Positions 26,303 through 37,100 of a DNA stretch of 38,708 nt are shown here, piece after piece (the stretch's first letter is position 1; each line of letters starts with the position of its first letter). The notes under the pieces were generated by a model. It did no database searches. It was not told the DNA's origin and saw only the letters and a list, made by a program, of their open reading frames with translations. Made by a program: the position numbers and the translations under genes. Where the stretch lies: positions 1 through 38,708 of the forward strand of contig JAPOTS010000123.1 in assembly GCA_026709065.1 (NCBI GenBank), written 5' to 3'. The stretch comes from Bacteroidota bacterium. GTDB taxonomy: Bacteria; Bacteroidota; Rhodothermia; Rhodothermales; Bin80.

Positions 26303-26585
26303 CGTGTTAGTTGTGCATGTGAATGGTTAACACAGTTTTATACACCACATGGATAATGTGTTCCATGAAGAAAATGAAATCTCACACTTACAATTTCATC
26401 ATGATCTCAATGCCTTAGAGGCATGCCTGACCGTTCCAAGTGTTCTGCAATACTCCAGGGATTGATCAATGATTTTCTCTATTAATGCCAGTGAATTTAA
26501 AAAATGGACAGCACATCAATAGTGTCGGATATCAAATAGACCAGTAAAAACTCAATAGTTGTGGATTGATTGGAACCGTAAGAAG

Positions 26586-26923
26586 TTAAGCCAGTAGTTC
26601 TTTGGGAGTGTTCTCCATGTAATCGTCATAATCAATGTAAGAAACATCTGGAAAACGATCTTCTTTATTTTCAGAGAGTTTAGATCTCATGACTCCTATG
26701 AATTCTACGCTCTTCTTAACATTTAAGTCTGCATTTGCAATAAATACATATGCAATATCTATATAATTATTCTCTTCAAAAACAAGAGGTTCGCGAACTT
26801 TGATAAGCTCGAACTTGGCGTTGGGGAATTATTGTTCAAAAGCATTGATTGCGAAATCTTCAAGTTCATTAAGGGCTCAGTCACTCTTTTAAATATAAGA
26901 TATGTAATTTGCCAGTGGTTCAT
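26586..26923 (-). pseudogene. Tandem small protein, decayed copy 3
   Basis: The minus strand from an ATG at 26921-26923 to a TAA at 26586-26588 aligns with copies 1 and 2 from end to end (338 versus 339 bp). KRVTEPL, then FPNAKFELIKVREPL, and DDYMENTPKELLA at the end are recognisable across frames. One base is lost near 26869-26871 and a TAA interrupts the corrected frame at 26829-26831. It is therefore a pseudogene. It is clearly more diverged than copies 1 and 2 are from each other. Confidence 0.8.
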
Positions 26924-27528
26924 TGTTGAGTGAGTATGATTGGTTGAATTATTACATAGATGAATTGTATTGTTAGATATGTTCTAAGTAGCTTGCCTGT
27001 TAAGAAAAGGTATAAACTTGTTAGATCAGATCATTTTACTCATCTATATGTTTAGGTGTGGGCGGACTTTATCATGTTTATTGGTTATCAAATGAGTGAC
27101 TAAATGTACGTTAATCAAGCTTCTATAGTTATCCAACAATATGATGATTACCCTCGGGTTGAATCTTATTGATTGACTTCTTCTGAGTGGTAAAGATAAT
27201 CCTCTGATTTCACCCCAAACGAATCATGAATTAGTGTCATTTATGGTTTTTATTAATTCAAATCTTCCTCCTTAAATTATGGGAAATCAAAGAATTCTAT
27301 ACATCCTTGAGCGCTCCCATTAGTTGAATTATGATATTATTTCCATATTGAATCATTGAAAATAAGGTCATCAATATTTATTGAACAACTCATTGATTGA
27401 AAGAATATAGAATTACGCGATCCACTCCCCAGAACATGAAAACTGATATGCAATATAAAAACGACATCCTAGCGAAGTGAGTCTTTATGCTATCACTTCA
27501 AATATTCCACTGATTCCCTAACAGTGAT
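26924..27528. other. AT-rich gene-free spacer
   Basis: About 600 bp between the tandem repeats and the methyltransferase stop. No frame of interest, no RNA gene and no convincing hairpin were found. It separates the DISARM-like operon from the HEPN/tandem-repeat cluster and makes co-transcription of the two less likely. Confidence 0.45.
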
Positions 27529-30500
27529 CTAATCATAGAGCTCTGGCTCATTGTCTGTTGATTCAGTGTTGAGTGTTCTTTTACTGCTCTTTGGTCCGTC
27601 ATTTTGTGCCTCAACTTTGGTTCGGGCATGATTCTCTGCAAGTAATCGCTTCAATACTTTTCGGCGGGCTTTTGGGCTGATGGTATATCGGATACGGTCA
27701 TTCTCGGGGAGCGTTTCCACCTCGTGAAAATCATGTTCAAGGTCAAGATCATGCCATCCATAGGCATCACGAACAGCGATGTCAAGGCTGACATGAAGAC
27801 GGCGGAGTTCAAGTATTCCCTCATAACCCGCAGTGGCAGTTTCCTTGTCTTTTTTGGAACTCAATGCTGTTATTTCGGGGGATAGATCGCGGTCGTGAAA
27901 TAAATTATACAAGTCCGTCAAACCAAGCCAAAGTGACAGCATCAACTCTTTACGATGAGCGTGATAACGCTCTCCAATCTGTTTGAGATCTGCATTTGAC
28001 GTTTTCCAGAGTCCTTGGGGGAAAGTGAATGTTTGAAAGCATTTAGAGGGGGAATAGCGGAGTCCTTGGCCGAATGAACTGCTGAATCTACGAGCCCAAA
28101 CTTCGTGGATATTAGATTGAAGTACTGATAAATGATCCCATCTATCAATCGTGAAAATAACTGCATCTGTAAATACAGAGTCAGTTGAGATACCTGAGAA
28201 GCATAGATATTTCGTAGTCCGAGCTGCTGCAAAACATTGCTCAATATCTTTAATCTTACTGTATAGCCCAGATGCTATTGCACCAAACTGCCACCAATTT
28301 TCTCTGCGGCTACGAATAGGATTCACATCCCTTTCTGGTTTAACTAGAGTTTTGATTCGTTCAAGTGGTTCCAAATAATCCGAGGCATGTTCCAGTGTCC
28401 AATCATGGAAGTTTATAATGAAGCGGGTGGGAGTTTGAAGAGGATTCTGATTCAAATTCTCACAATTGACTAGAGGCATTATGACCTCTGCATTCCTTGA
28501 ATCAGAGGCAATCAGTAGATCCATCTCAGATTGAGTAAGAACAAATCCGTTACCAATTATTGTAGAACCTATGAACATTGAGTTGCTATTCTCAAATAGA
28601 ATATTTGGTTCACCAAGATCTTCATCTTGTTCAAAAAATGTATTGATCATCTCTGCTGGCTGTTTGTCAAGCATCTTAGAACCATTCCACTTTCCCTTGT
28701 AAATTGATAAAGAGGATACAACTAGGTTGGCAACTCCTGTCCATTTTACTCCAGGGATGGCCATATTAATATCTCCACCCGCATTGACTATCTGATCTAA
28801 ACTATCTTTACGAATTCTCCCATCAATAATTGAATTAGTTGTGATGATAGCTAAAAAACCACCTTCTTTTAGTAAATCGTACATTCGTCGGAGGAAGTAG
28901 ACCACTAAGTCACTCAAACCTACAGGAGCATAGTTCCATTTGATACATTCACAAAAGGCATTTCCGTAGCTTCCGCGAAGTAACTGCCCTCCCAAATAAG
29001 GAGGATTACCAAGAATACAGTCAAACCCGCCCCGCTTCATAATCTCTGGAAATTCCAAAAACCAGTGAAAGAAACGCTTTTGTCGACTGATCTGGAGAGC
29101 ATTATTAATTTGATCTTCCGTAGGCTTTGATTGTCCGTTGTAATACGCACGAAACTCACCATCTGTAATGAGTTTATGCTTTTCACTGGGTGTCTTTGGT
29201 GTATAAAATTGTGCAATCGGAATATCTGCAATCGTCCGCAAATACCTCAAATCCCCTCCCTGATCAAAATCATCAAACTGCTCTTGTTTGATCTGTAACT
29301 CGGCAGGAGTATCATCTGGAAGATCCGAAACGGCTACAGATTCTTCATGTGCTGATTTTAGCCGCTGAGATGCATTATTGATATACTGAATGGACAACTG
29401 CCCTTGCTGATTCAATTCCTTTTTATTACGCTTGCGATATACCGTAGCTAATTCTTTGTCATCACTTTGTAAAGCTTTGAATGCCTCAACCGGTACACCT
29501 TGTTTGAAATCATTAAAATGGGCAAAGCCAACAATAGCATTACCCCACTTGATATGGTGGTCCAAAAAATTCAGAGGCTTTCCAGGAATATGTGCTTCAA
29601 GCCAGAGTGCAACCTTACATAATTCCACTGCTAATGGATTCAGATCTACACCATAAATGCATTCACTGATCACTTCACGAAGGGCATCACGATAGGCCTC
29701 AGGAGATGATTGCTCCTCGCCTGATTGAACGATGGCCAACTGAGTAGCAATCCGCCGGGCCGCGGCAAGAAGAATATGACCAGAGCCACAAGCAATATCA
29801 GCAACCCTTAAATTCAACAATGCACTTGCTGGATCAGATTTTTTCAGACATGCATCAATCAGATGGTCCAGTGAATGTTTAATCAAAGGCTGTACCAAAT
29901 CATCGGGCGTATAGTGAGAGCCCGTTGCAGAGCGTTCCTTTCCCTTTCGGAATTGAAATCTCACCTGATTTCCATCCACTACGAATTCGGATTCAAACTC
30001 AAGGAGCCCCTCATAGACCGACCCAAATTCCTCCACATTCAATGCCGCATAATTGACACGGATGAGCTGGCGACTCTCTGGATGTCGGTAAACACTCAAA
30101 GAGTGTAGACACTTTTGAAAGACCTCATTACCCAGTTTGCAACCGTTTAGATCACGCAAGGCTTCGGTGGAAAACAAATGGCCCGCCAAAGGAGTGATGC
30201 CAATATGATGCCCCGGTCCATCGGCCTCAAATAAACGAAAACATGCCAACAATGCAAACCAGAGATTATAGTGGCGATCTACATGAAGTGCACGATTCTC
30301 CGAAAGATGTCGCAAACGAGATACACTGTAATAGCCGTAATAAATATCCCGATGCTCCTTTTTGGCATTTTCACCATAGACGAGAGCCCTCTCCTCTATC
30401 ACCATCAAAAAGAGTAGACGATAAATGAGCCGCAAGATCTCTTGATAATAGTCACCAGCCAAGAGTTTCCCTTCCTTTATCGCATTTCGCAAATCATGAT

Positions 30501-31275
30501 TACTTGGATGTCTCAAAAAACCATTACCAAAATTGAGCACAGCATCTTTGACTGCACTGCTGAGTCCTTCCCGAATCCTAGCACCCTGCTCAAGAGAATC
30601 CTGATGGTACTGCTCAATCAAACTCTCGGCAGCCGTGTCATTGGAAAGAGGTAGACGAGTAGCATGAACTATGCGGTATAGAATTGCGAAATCCGCAAAG
30701 AGTTTATCTCTAAAAATGCGGTCCAGATCAAATTCAAGATAACTCAGCTTGACGAGCCTTGAACTATCTCTCAGAAGCCGTAACACAGATCCATTAGTCA
30801 CAATGCCGTAGAGTTGCTCATGCAGGTTGAGAAATTCCTGAATCAGTGCATGAGCCGACATCCGACGACGGGCATTTTCAGGTTTCTTGTCAAGCCCAGA
30901 GGAATCTTTAGCTCCTATGATATGCACTGGAGTATTTGCTCGGTTAGTTGCAATATGGTGGAAGGCATAAGTGCGTCCATCAATGATAGCACCTTTTTGT
31001 TGATACTGAATGTCATAATGCAAGAGCCCTAACAATGGGATGATCCACTGATTACGGGTCTCGGTTGTAGCATTGTCTCTTGCGGTTTCCAACTTGCGCT
31101 GGAAGATACGCCAATAGTCAAATGCATCCGCCCATGTGCGCGCGATTTCATCCTTGACCTTATCCTTAGAATCAAGTCCAAAATCAACCGGTCGTTGGCC
31201 TTGCAGCTCCTCAATCTGTCCAAAAATATCTGGAGATAGAATGGATCCTTCAATACGGATACCAGGATAATTCAT
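27529..31275 (-). CDS. drmMI: DrmMI-like adenine-specific DNA methyltransferase
   Basis: A 1248-residue protein of the Eco57I/PglX type of N6-adenine methyltransferases. The SAM-binding motif I is VADIACGSGHILLAAARRIA (near residue 490) and the catalytic motif IV is LGNPPYLGG (NPPY near 756). A long N-terminal helical domain and a C-terminal target-recognition region flank the catalytic core, as in PglX and DrmMI. No nuclease signature was recognised at the N-terminus, so it is read as a modification enzyme and not a type IIG restriction enzyme. In DISARM-type systems it would mark host DNA. It starts one base after the stop of the upstream SNF2 helicase gene, so the genes are one operon. A generic orphan BREX-like methylase is the alternative. 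Confidence 0.8.
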   Translation of the reverse strand: MNYPGIRIEGSILSPDIFGQIEELQGQRPVDFGLDSKDKVKDEIARTWADAFDYWRIFQRKLETARDNATTETRNQWIIPLLGLLHYDIQYQQKGAIIDGRTYAFHHIATNRANTPVHIIGAKDSSGLDKKPENARRRMSAHALIQEFLNLHEQLYGIVTNGSVLRLLRDSSRLVKLSYLEFDLDRIFRDKLFADFAILYRIVHATRLPLSNDTAAESLIEQYHQDSLEQGARIREGLSSAVKDAVLNFGNGFLRHPSNHDLRNAIKEGKLLAGDYYQEILRLIYRLLFLMVIEERALVYGENAKKEHRDIYYGYYSVSRLRHLSENRALHVDRHYNLWFALLACFRLFEADGPGHHIGITPLAGHLFSTEALRDLNGCKLGNEVFQKCLHSLSVYRHPESRQLIRVNYAALNVEEFGSVYEGLLEFESEFVVDGNQVRFQFRKGKERSATGSHYTPDDLVQPLIKHSLDHLIDACLKKSDPASALLNLRVADIACGSGHILLAAARRIATQLAIVQSGEEQSSPEAYRDALREVISECIYGVDLNPLAVELCKVALWLEAHIPGKPLNFLDHHIKWGNAIVGFAHFNDFKQGVPVEAFKALQSDDKELATVYRKRNKKELNQQGQLSIQYINNASQRLKSAHEESVAVSDLPDDTPAELQIKQEQFDDFDQGGDLRYLRTIADIPIAQFYTPKTPSEKHKLITDGEFRAYYNGQSKPTEDQINNALQISRQKRFFHWFLEFPEIMKRGGFDCILGNPPYLGGQLLRGSYGNAFCECIKWNYAPVGLSDLVVYFLRRMYDLLKEGGFLAIITTNSIIDGRIRKDSLDQIVNAGGDINMAIPGVKWTGVANLVVSSLSIYKGKWNGSKMLDKQPAEMINTFFEQDEDLGEPNILFENSNSMFIGSTIIGNGFVLTQSEMDLLIASDSRNAEVIMPLVNCENLNQNPLQTPTRFIINFHDWTLEHASDYLEPLERIKTLVKPERDVNPIRSRRENWWQFGAIASGLYSKIKDIEQCFAAARTTKYLCFSGISTDSVFTDAVIFTIDRWDHLSVLQSNIHEVWARRFSSSFGQGLRYSPSKCFQTFTFPQGLWKTSNADLKQIGERYHAHRKELMLSLWLGLTDLYNLFHDRDLSPEITALSSKKDKETATAGYEGILELRRLHVSLDIAVRDAYGWHDLDLEHDFHEVETLPENDRIRYTISPKARRKVLKRLLAENHARTKVEAQNDGPKSSKRTLNTESTDNEPELYD

Positions 31276-31276
31276 C

Positions 31277-34135
31277 TTAACTCTCTGGCAAAAGAATGTA
31301 GATCCCCATTAAATCCATCGGCAACACTGGGTAGACAACCTGATAACGACGAGGCCCAATCAATGCACTGAAGCGTTCATGAGCATTTACGAGTTGCTTG
31401 GATTGGTTTTCTGCGATCTGAGTGAAGACATCATCAAACCGATCAAGGAGTTTCAGGTCATTCTTAAGAAACCCTGCACGGGCTTCCTTTGAGAGATTGC
31501 TACTGGCTTGAACTTTGCCTAACAATGTATGCACATGCTCATGATCAAGGTGCTCCGGCTGATCGGGAGTACCTCTCCATCCCCACAAAAGCATCTCTTC
31601 GGCAACAATCTGATGTTCCCCTCTTTGCTTTTCAATGACATTTCGACATCTAAAAAGCAGTATTGAAGTCTTGATATCGACTTGATTGGTGCGAATGACT
31701 GCGGCGCGTGCGGCACGCCTGCCCTCACGATCCATCGTATTGGCCATCACTAAATGGCAGAGCTGTTCAACAAAGTGATGATTTCGGCCAATATAGCGAT
31801 ACCCCTCAGGGGTAGGAGATTCAAAACTGATTTTGATGATCTTCTGCTGAGGTAGAAGTCCCGTGAGCTGATTGGGTAAGTTGCCAGACACGATGCCATA
31901 TCCATTGCGTTCCCTGGCAATCTGAACACCAAAGAGATTGCGCAATACCCCCGTAACAAAATCCTTGACCGCTGAGGGATCCCCAATCGCCTCATCAATA
32001 TGTTTGAGATCTTCTTCAATCTCTTGTGCCTTGATGGTATTCTGGGCAAAAATGCTACGAGAGAGTTTTTCGCGCTTGACGGCCTCATCAATTTTGCGAG
32101 AAACCTTCTTTTGTGCTTCCTTTGCCTCTTCAAAATCACCCAGATCAAATAATGCACCCTGCTGAGGTGTCTCATACTTTTGGATTTTGCGATGTGGATT
32201 CAAAAGAAGAGACTGTGTGATCGTATCCATGATACTCTGAGAATTTTCAGGGAATGGAACATTGATTCCTGTAGATCGCTTGATCTCTCGTACTTTGCGC
32301 AGTAACACATCAAGTACAATTCCGTCAATCGGATTATCATTACCATAAAGTAGACAGATTTTGACTTCAGGTGCCTGCTGACCAAACCGATCTACCCGCC
32401 CTTCTCTCTGTTCAAGATCATTAGGGTTCCATGGAAGATCATAGTGCAATACCGCAGAGAACAACTCCTGAAGATTGATTCCTTGACTCAAACAATCGGT
32501 AGCAATCAATAGTCGTGGATGATCACCCGCCATATCTTCAATTCTCTGTTTGCGCAGATCATCAGGCTCTTCGCTTGTAATCACTTCCACAACCAAACCC
32601 GTGATCGTTTTGAACAGCAACGGCTTGAGATGTTCTCCCAAGTAGTTCGCCGTTTCAATAAAGCGACAAAAAATCACTGGATTGAATCCGTTTTCAATCC
32701 AATCTTTGACAATCTCCGAAGCAACTTCAAGTTTTTCATCGTTACCGATTCCCATAAACTCTTCAAGTTGTTGGGCAAAACGACGCAGTTGCTTCCGTTG
32801 ATACTCACTCCAGTCCTCACGGTCCATCACCTGAATAGGAACCGTATCTGTTAGCACTCCGTCTTCGGAGTCTCCAATTGGGTTGTAATCGTCTAATTCT
32901 TCACCAGTGGAAACTTCGGACATATCTATCGGCGTTAATTTATCGCGTCGTCTCTGTAGCATTTTGACTCCTGCACTTGGGCTTGACATGATGCCACGAA
33001 GTAAACCTAAGGCCGTCCAATAGTGTGCGCGCTTCACCGTTACTCCTTCAGGGCCAGGTGTAACAAGTTTGCGTGCAAACTCAACAACATCGTTAAAAAA
33101 CTCAAGGTAGTCTCCCCTCAGAGTATAATCCCACTCAAACGCGTCTCGCTCTGGGAAAGGTGTATCTTCGTCCATCCACTTCTCAACATCTACCCGCTTG
33201 CGTTGCACAAAATGCTGTGCCAATGCACGACGCTCATCCTGAGTAGATGTGGGCAGATCTAAATCCTCAAATTCGCGTTTCAGTAGTCCTAATATAGAAT
33301 GAAACTCCTCTGGCTTCCCACTATGAGGGGTGGCCGTGAGTAAGATCAGATGTTGCCCTTTTTTCTTTGAAATATCATTGAGCAAGTGATGTCGGAGTTG
33401 CTGAGCAGTTGAAGCTCCATGCGGACGGGCACATGTGTGGGCTTCGTCAACAATAATGAGTTCTGGACACTGCTCTATAAATACATTACGGCGACTGTCT
33501 CCCTTAATGTAGTCAATACTAATAATTTGATATCGGTAGTGCTCATAAACACTCACATCTCCTGGGACCATACGATCGAGTCTTGCCTGCGTATTGGAGC
33601 GGATGATAACGGCATCAATCCCAAATTTTGACTGTAATTCTTGTTGCCATTGATCACAAAGATGAGGAAGACAAATCACCGCAAATCGTTTGATTTGAGC
33701 CCGTTCCATCATTTCACGAAGTATGAGTAAAGCTTCCACCGTTTTACCTACACCGACATCATCTGCAATCAAAAGACGTACAACTTCTTGGCGCATAGCC
33801 ATCACCAAAGGCACAATCTGATAGGCACGCGGTCGAAACGATAGCTTCGCAAAGCAACGGAACGGGCCTGCACCATGACGGAAAGCTAAACGTGCGGCAT
33901 CATAAAGAAAACGTGCTGTTGTAATATCCCCCAGGTCCAAAGGGGTTGGATAATCAAACTTAGCATCCTTGGGGATATCTGCTTTAATTCCCAAGGGTAG
34001 ATAAATCCCCGTTGACTCCTCTTCAGAGCCACCAAGCGGTTTGACAATTAGTAGATCGGGTATATCTGATGGAAGCACCACCCACTCCCGACCACGAAGA
34101 GAAACCAGCTTACCCGGTTGCAAAGCTACACTCAT
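31277..34135 (-). CDS. drmD: DrmD-like SNF2 helicase
   Basis: A 952-residue superfamily 2 helicase of the SNF2/RapA type. Walker A is ADDVGVGKTVEA (K131), motif II is DEAH at 230-233 (IIVDEAHTC), motif III is LLTATPHSG, and the second lobe carries FCRFIETANYLGEHL, ATDCLSQGINLQ and motif VI QREGRVDRFGQ (about 576-587). The N-terminus has a small beta-rich segment and the C-terminal third is charged and helical. This architecture and the adjacent Eco57I-type methylase match DrmD of class 1 DISARM. The start overlaps the upstream helicase stop by four bases (ATGA), preceded by AGGAAGG. All catalytic motifs seen are intact. Confidence 0.82.
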   Translation of the reverse strand: MSVALQPGKLVSLRGREWVVLPSDIPDLLIVKPLGGSEEESTGIYLPLGIKADIPKDAKFDYPTPLDLGDITTARFLYDAARLAFRHGAGPFRCFAKLSFRPRAYQIVPLVMAMRQEVVRLLIADDVGVGKTVEALLILREMMERAQIKRFAVICLPHLCDQWQQELQSKFGIDAVIIRSNTQARLDRMVPGDVSVYEHYRYQIISIDYIKGDSRRNVFIEQCPELIIVDEAHTCARPHGASTAQQLRHHLLNDISKKKGQHLILLTATPHSGKPEEFHSILGLLKREFEDLDLPTSTQDERRALAQHFVQRKRVDVEKWMDEDTPFPERDAFEWDYTLRGDYLEFFNDVVEFARKLVTPGPEGVTVKRAHYWTALGLLRGIMSSPSAGVKMLQRRRDKLTPIDMSEVSTGEELDDYNPIGDSEDGVLTDTVPIQVMDREDWSEYQRKQLRRFAQQLEEFMGIGNDEKLEVASEIVKDWIENGFNPVIFCRFIETANYLGEHLKPLLFKTITGLVVEVITSEEPDDLRKQRIEDMAGDHPRLLIATDCLSQGINLQELFSAVLHYDLPWNPNDLEQREGRVDRFGQQAPEVKICLLYGNDNPIDGIVLDVLLRKVREIKRSTGINVPFPENSQSIMDTITQSLLLNPHRKIQKYETPQQGALFDLGDFEEAKEAQKKVSRKIDEAVKREKLSRSIFAQNTIKAQEIEEDLKHIDEAIGDPSAVKDFVTGVLRNLFGVQIARERNGYGIVSGNLPNQLTGLLPQQKIIKISFESPTPEGYRYIGRNHHFVEQLCHLVMANTMDREGRRAARAAVIRTNQVDIKTSILLFRCRNVIEKQRGEHQIVAEEMLLWGWRGTPDQPEHLDHEHVHTLLGKVQASSNLSKEARAGFLKNDLKLLDRFDDVFTQIAENQSKQLVNAHERFSALIGPRRYQVVYPVLPMDLMGIYILLPES

Positions 34136-37100
34136 CGAACCTTCCTAAATATATCAGGCCGCTCAGCAACCTTTGCTACAAGATTTTCACGATAATGCCA
34201 GCACCACACCTCGTCACCCCGAGCAATGATCAGTTGTCTTTGATTCTCATCACGCTCACGCACTTGAGGGTCATCATGTGGAGATCCATCGCAGAAGATC
34301 CATATTCGAGGTTCATAATAGAAGTCTGGCTGGCAATAGATTCCAGAGACACGTTTCTGTACTTGATCAGGTAATCGTAATCCGTTTTTATACAGGTAAT
34401 CAATGAAAACCCGCTCCGTAGATGAATTTGGATCGATATGGTTGAGAATATGCAGGTACTGCTCTTCATAATCTCTGGATGATCCATGCACACGAATCTG
34501 AATGTCCGCATCAATGAGTTTGGTCAGCGTATCACGAATTAAAAACCGGTCTATTCGCTGATGATCACGCTGATTGTAATAACTCAAGAGATCATCATAG
34601 GACGCAGGGGCCTTGTACGATTCATCGTCATACTGGCAAATCATTTCCGCCTCTTGAATGATTCTTCGGAAAATCTGAGGATCTTCCACGAACTGCGATA
34701 AAATGCCCAAACTCCCCTCTGCCGCTTCATAGACCAGAATGCGAGGAGATTCTGGATCTCCTATCTCCGTCACACCAATCTCACTGGATTCAACTTGAAA
34801 AACGGACTCAATAGCCCGTTTGAGTGCATACTGAAGGGTAAGGATCCCATTGCGTTCCAAATCCAATGATTCCGTAGACTCAATGTAGAGCGCATCTGCC
34901 AAATTGGATGTCCAAAGTTTGACCAAACAGGGCTTCTCATTGACTTCATCCTCTGTCTTTGGCATCTCTTTACACCAATGCCCAGAAGACATTTTTAATG
35001 GAAATCCTTCGGTTTGGCGTGATTTCCAACCCCGGTTAACATGGATCAGTCGGGCAGTTGGAATAAATTGAAGCGTTAGCAGGTGGTCTTCTCCGATGCT
35101 CACCATTGCTTCACATATACTTTCAAAGTTGCCCCCATCAACATGTAAGAACGACTCAATGTCATACCCTCTTGAGAGTCGCTCTTCTTCCTCGCATGTG
35201 ATCCGCTCCGTTTCTTCACCCCTTGATTCGGTCATCTCAATCAGATGATGAAGATACTCTGTGTTGTCAGCATCACTAAGATTGTCTCCAGAAAATGGAC
35301 AGATCTCTAAATCAGACTGCTCATGCATCAGACAATAACCCGCACGCCGATTGATTTTCATCTCTATCAAAGAAGATTCGGCATCTTGGACAACCATGTA
35401 CGAAATTCTATATTTTGATCCATTGTAATAGATCATATTTCGTGGTCCATATTCGCGAAGGGCTACCTCACGGCTACGAGATATATATTCACCAGACGTA
35501 TGACTGGTTGGTACAAAGATTCGCAGGGGCAGGCGTGTGAAGTTATAGCCTGGCAGAAAGCCTTCAGCGGCCAAATATTGATACGGATAAAACTCACTGA
35601 AGTGAAGATATCCACTACGATCATTGCGTAGCAAATTGAGCTGTCGGTTTGCCTGATCCATCTGCCGCTTGTATCGGCGATATTCGTCACTTCCAACTTT
35701 GAGTAACCCAGTATCAATCTTTTGTGTGGCACGGGTGAGTAAAGATCGTGCCGATTGGTACAGATTTCTCCATCGTTCAAGGGCTGTGTCAAGGCTCTTG
35801 ACCATCTCCTTCAGGTTTCGGTCAATCCAGTCATCGCTGTACCATGTGTTGGGTATTGCTTCCAAATCCTGGGAAAAATCTGCAATCGCCCTTAGGAAGG
35901 TAGACCTAATTGACCTCAAAGCTTCTGGTCCAAGCTTCAGTCCCTGTTCAATACCAGAAGAAAGTGGCATTTCTGAATGATTCTCATCCACAAGCCGCAT
36001 CAAAGATGACTGCTTCCCGCCAGTGTGATCCAGTCCGGGTAAACCGGTGGTGCTGATCACAAGGGCATGAAGATGTGATCTTAACAACTCCTGATTCAAG
36101 ATATCAATACGTGGTGCCTGAACGATACCAGCGACCATGTCAACCTGATTCTTGAAGTAGTGACGGTCATGTGGGGCAAAGCCTGAACAATAGGTAAAAA
36201 TCAATGCACCCTGCCCACTCCGTCCTGCTCGCCCTGATCGTTGAACATAATTGGACGCGTTGGGAGGTGCATTTCGCATGTGAACAACGGTCAATCCACC
36301 AATATCCACTCCCAGTTCCATGGTTGGCGAACAATAAAGAGCACTAATGGAGTCGCTACGAATACGCTTTTCATCAAGAATCTTGTTGGAATCGTCCACA
36401 TACCAGTCAGCCCGAAAACGATCCTCACGATCTTGACGATCAAAAACACTCAGTTGTCCAGTGTGATCCTCAGCTATCAGTCGTTTGCCCTCAGCATAGT
36501 TGGCTGAGTAGATTTTCTGAAAGAATGCATTGGGAGAGCTCATGTTTTCTTTGTAGGAACGCCTCTTGATTGGATCCTGTCGTACCTTCTTCCTATCTCC
36601 AAGCTTCCATAGAATCCTTTCAATGCGAAGTTGGAATACGGGAATCTTTTCCTTATTCGTATTGAGTGCACTCTCCTCATACAGATAGCCAGCATCTTTC
36701 AACTTTCGCATGAGTTGCAGAATGAACACGTTGTATCGCTCTCCACGAAGATGATCTGGGTTCAAGTTTACTTTCGTCACCCAATCCTTGATATATTTTC
36801 CAAAAGAGCTCCTGCTCCCCATACTCTTGTGCGAGAAACGCTCTCGTTTATGGAGCGTCTCCAGACGAAGTACATACGGTGAAGGTAGTTCCTCTTTGGA
36901 ATCAATACTCCATGGTTGCTTCAATTTTTCTCGAAAATGTCTCTTGAATTTTCTGAGATGGTTCGGCTTTAAATAGTTCTCACTATAGAGAGCGAACTCA
37001 AGCCTGAAGTATTCAAGGATATCGGTTAAAAACTTCTTGCGTTCAATTTGATCAAGGCGGTTGACAATTTCAACATCAGACCAAAATTGATCCTCAGCTA

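Larger units (their letters stand above)
25350..26923 (-). repeat. Tandem triplication of a ~615-bp unit
   Basis: Three copies of the same small gene lie in direct tandem, with stop codons starting at 25350, 25964 and 26586 (spacings 614 and 622 bp). The upstream flanks of copies 1 and 2 (from 25689 and from 26303) are also alike for more than 100 bp, including the shared block TTACAATTTCATCATGATCT. The duplicated unit thus covers gene and upstream region. The third copy is older or less constrained. Confidence 0.85.

Noticed and set aside
25350-26923. CRISPR array
   Set aside because: The repeats are ~615 bp gene-sized units, not short repeats with spacers.
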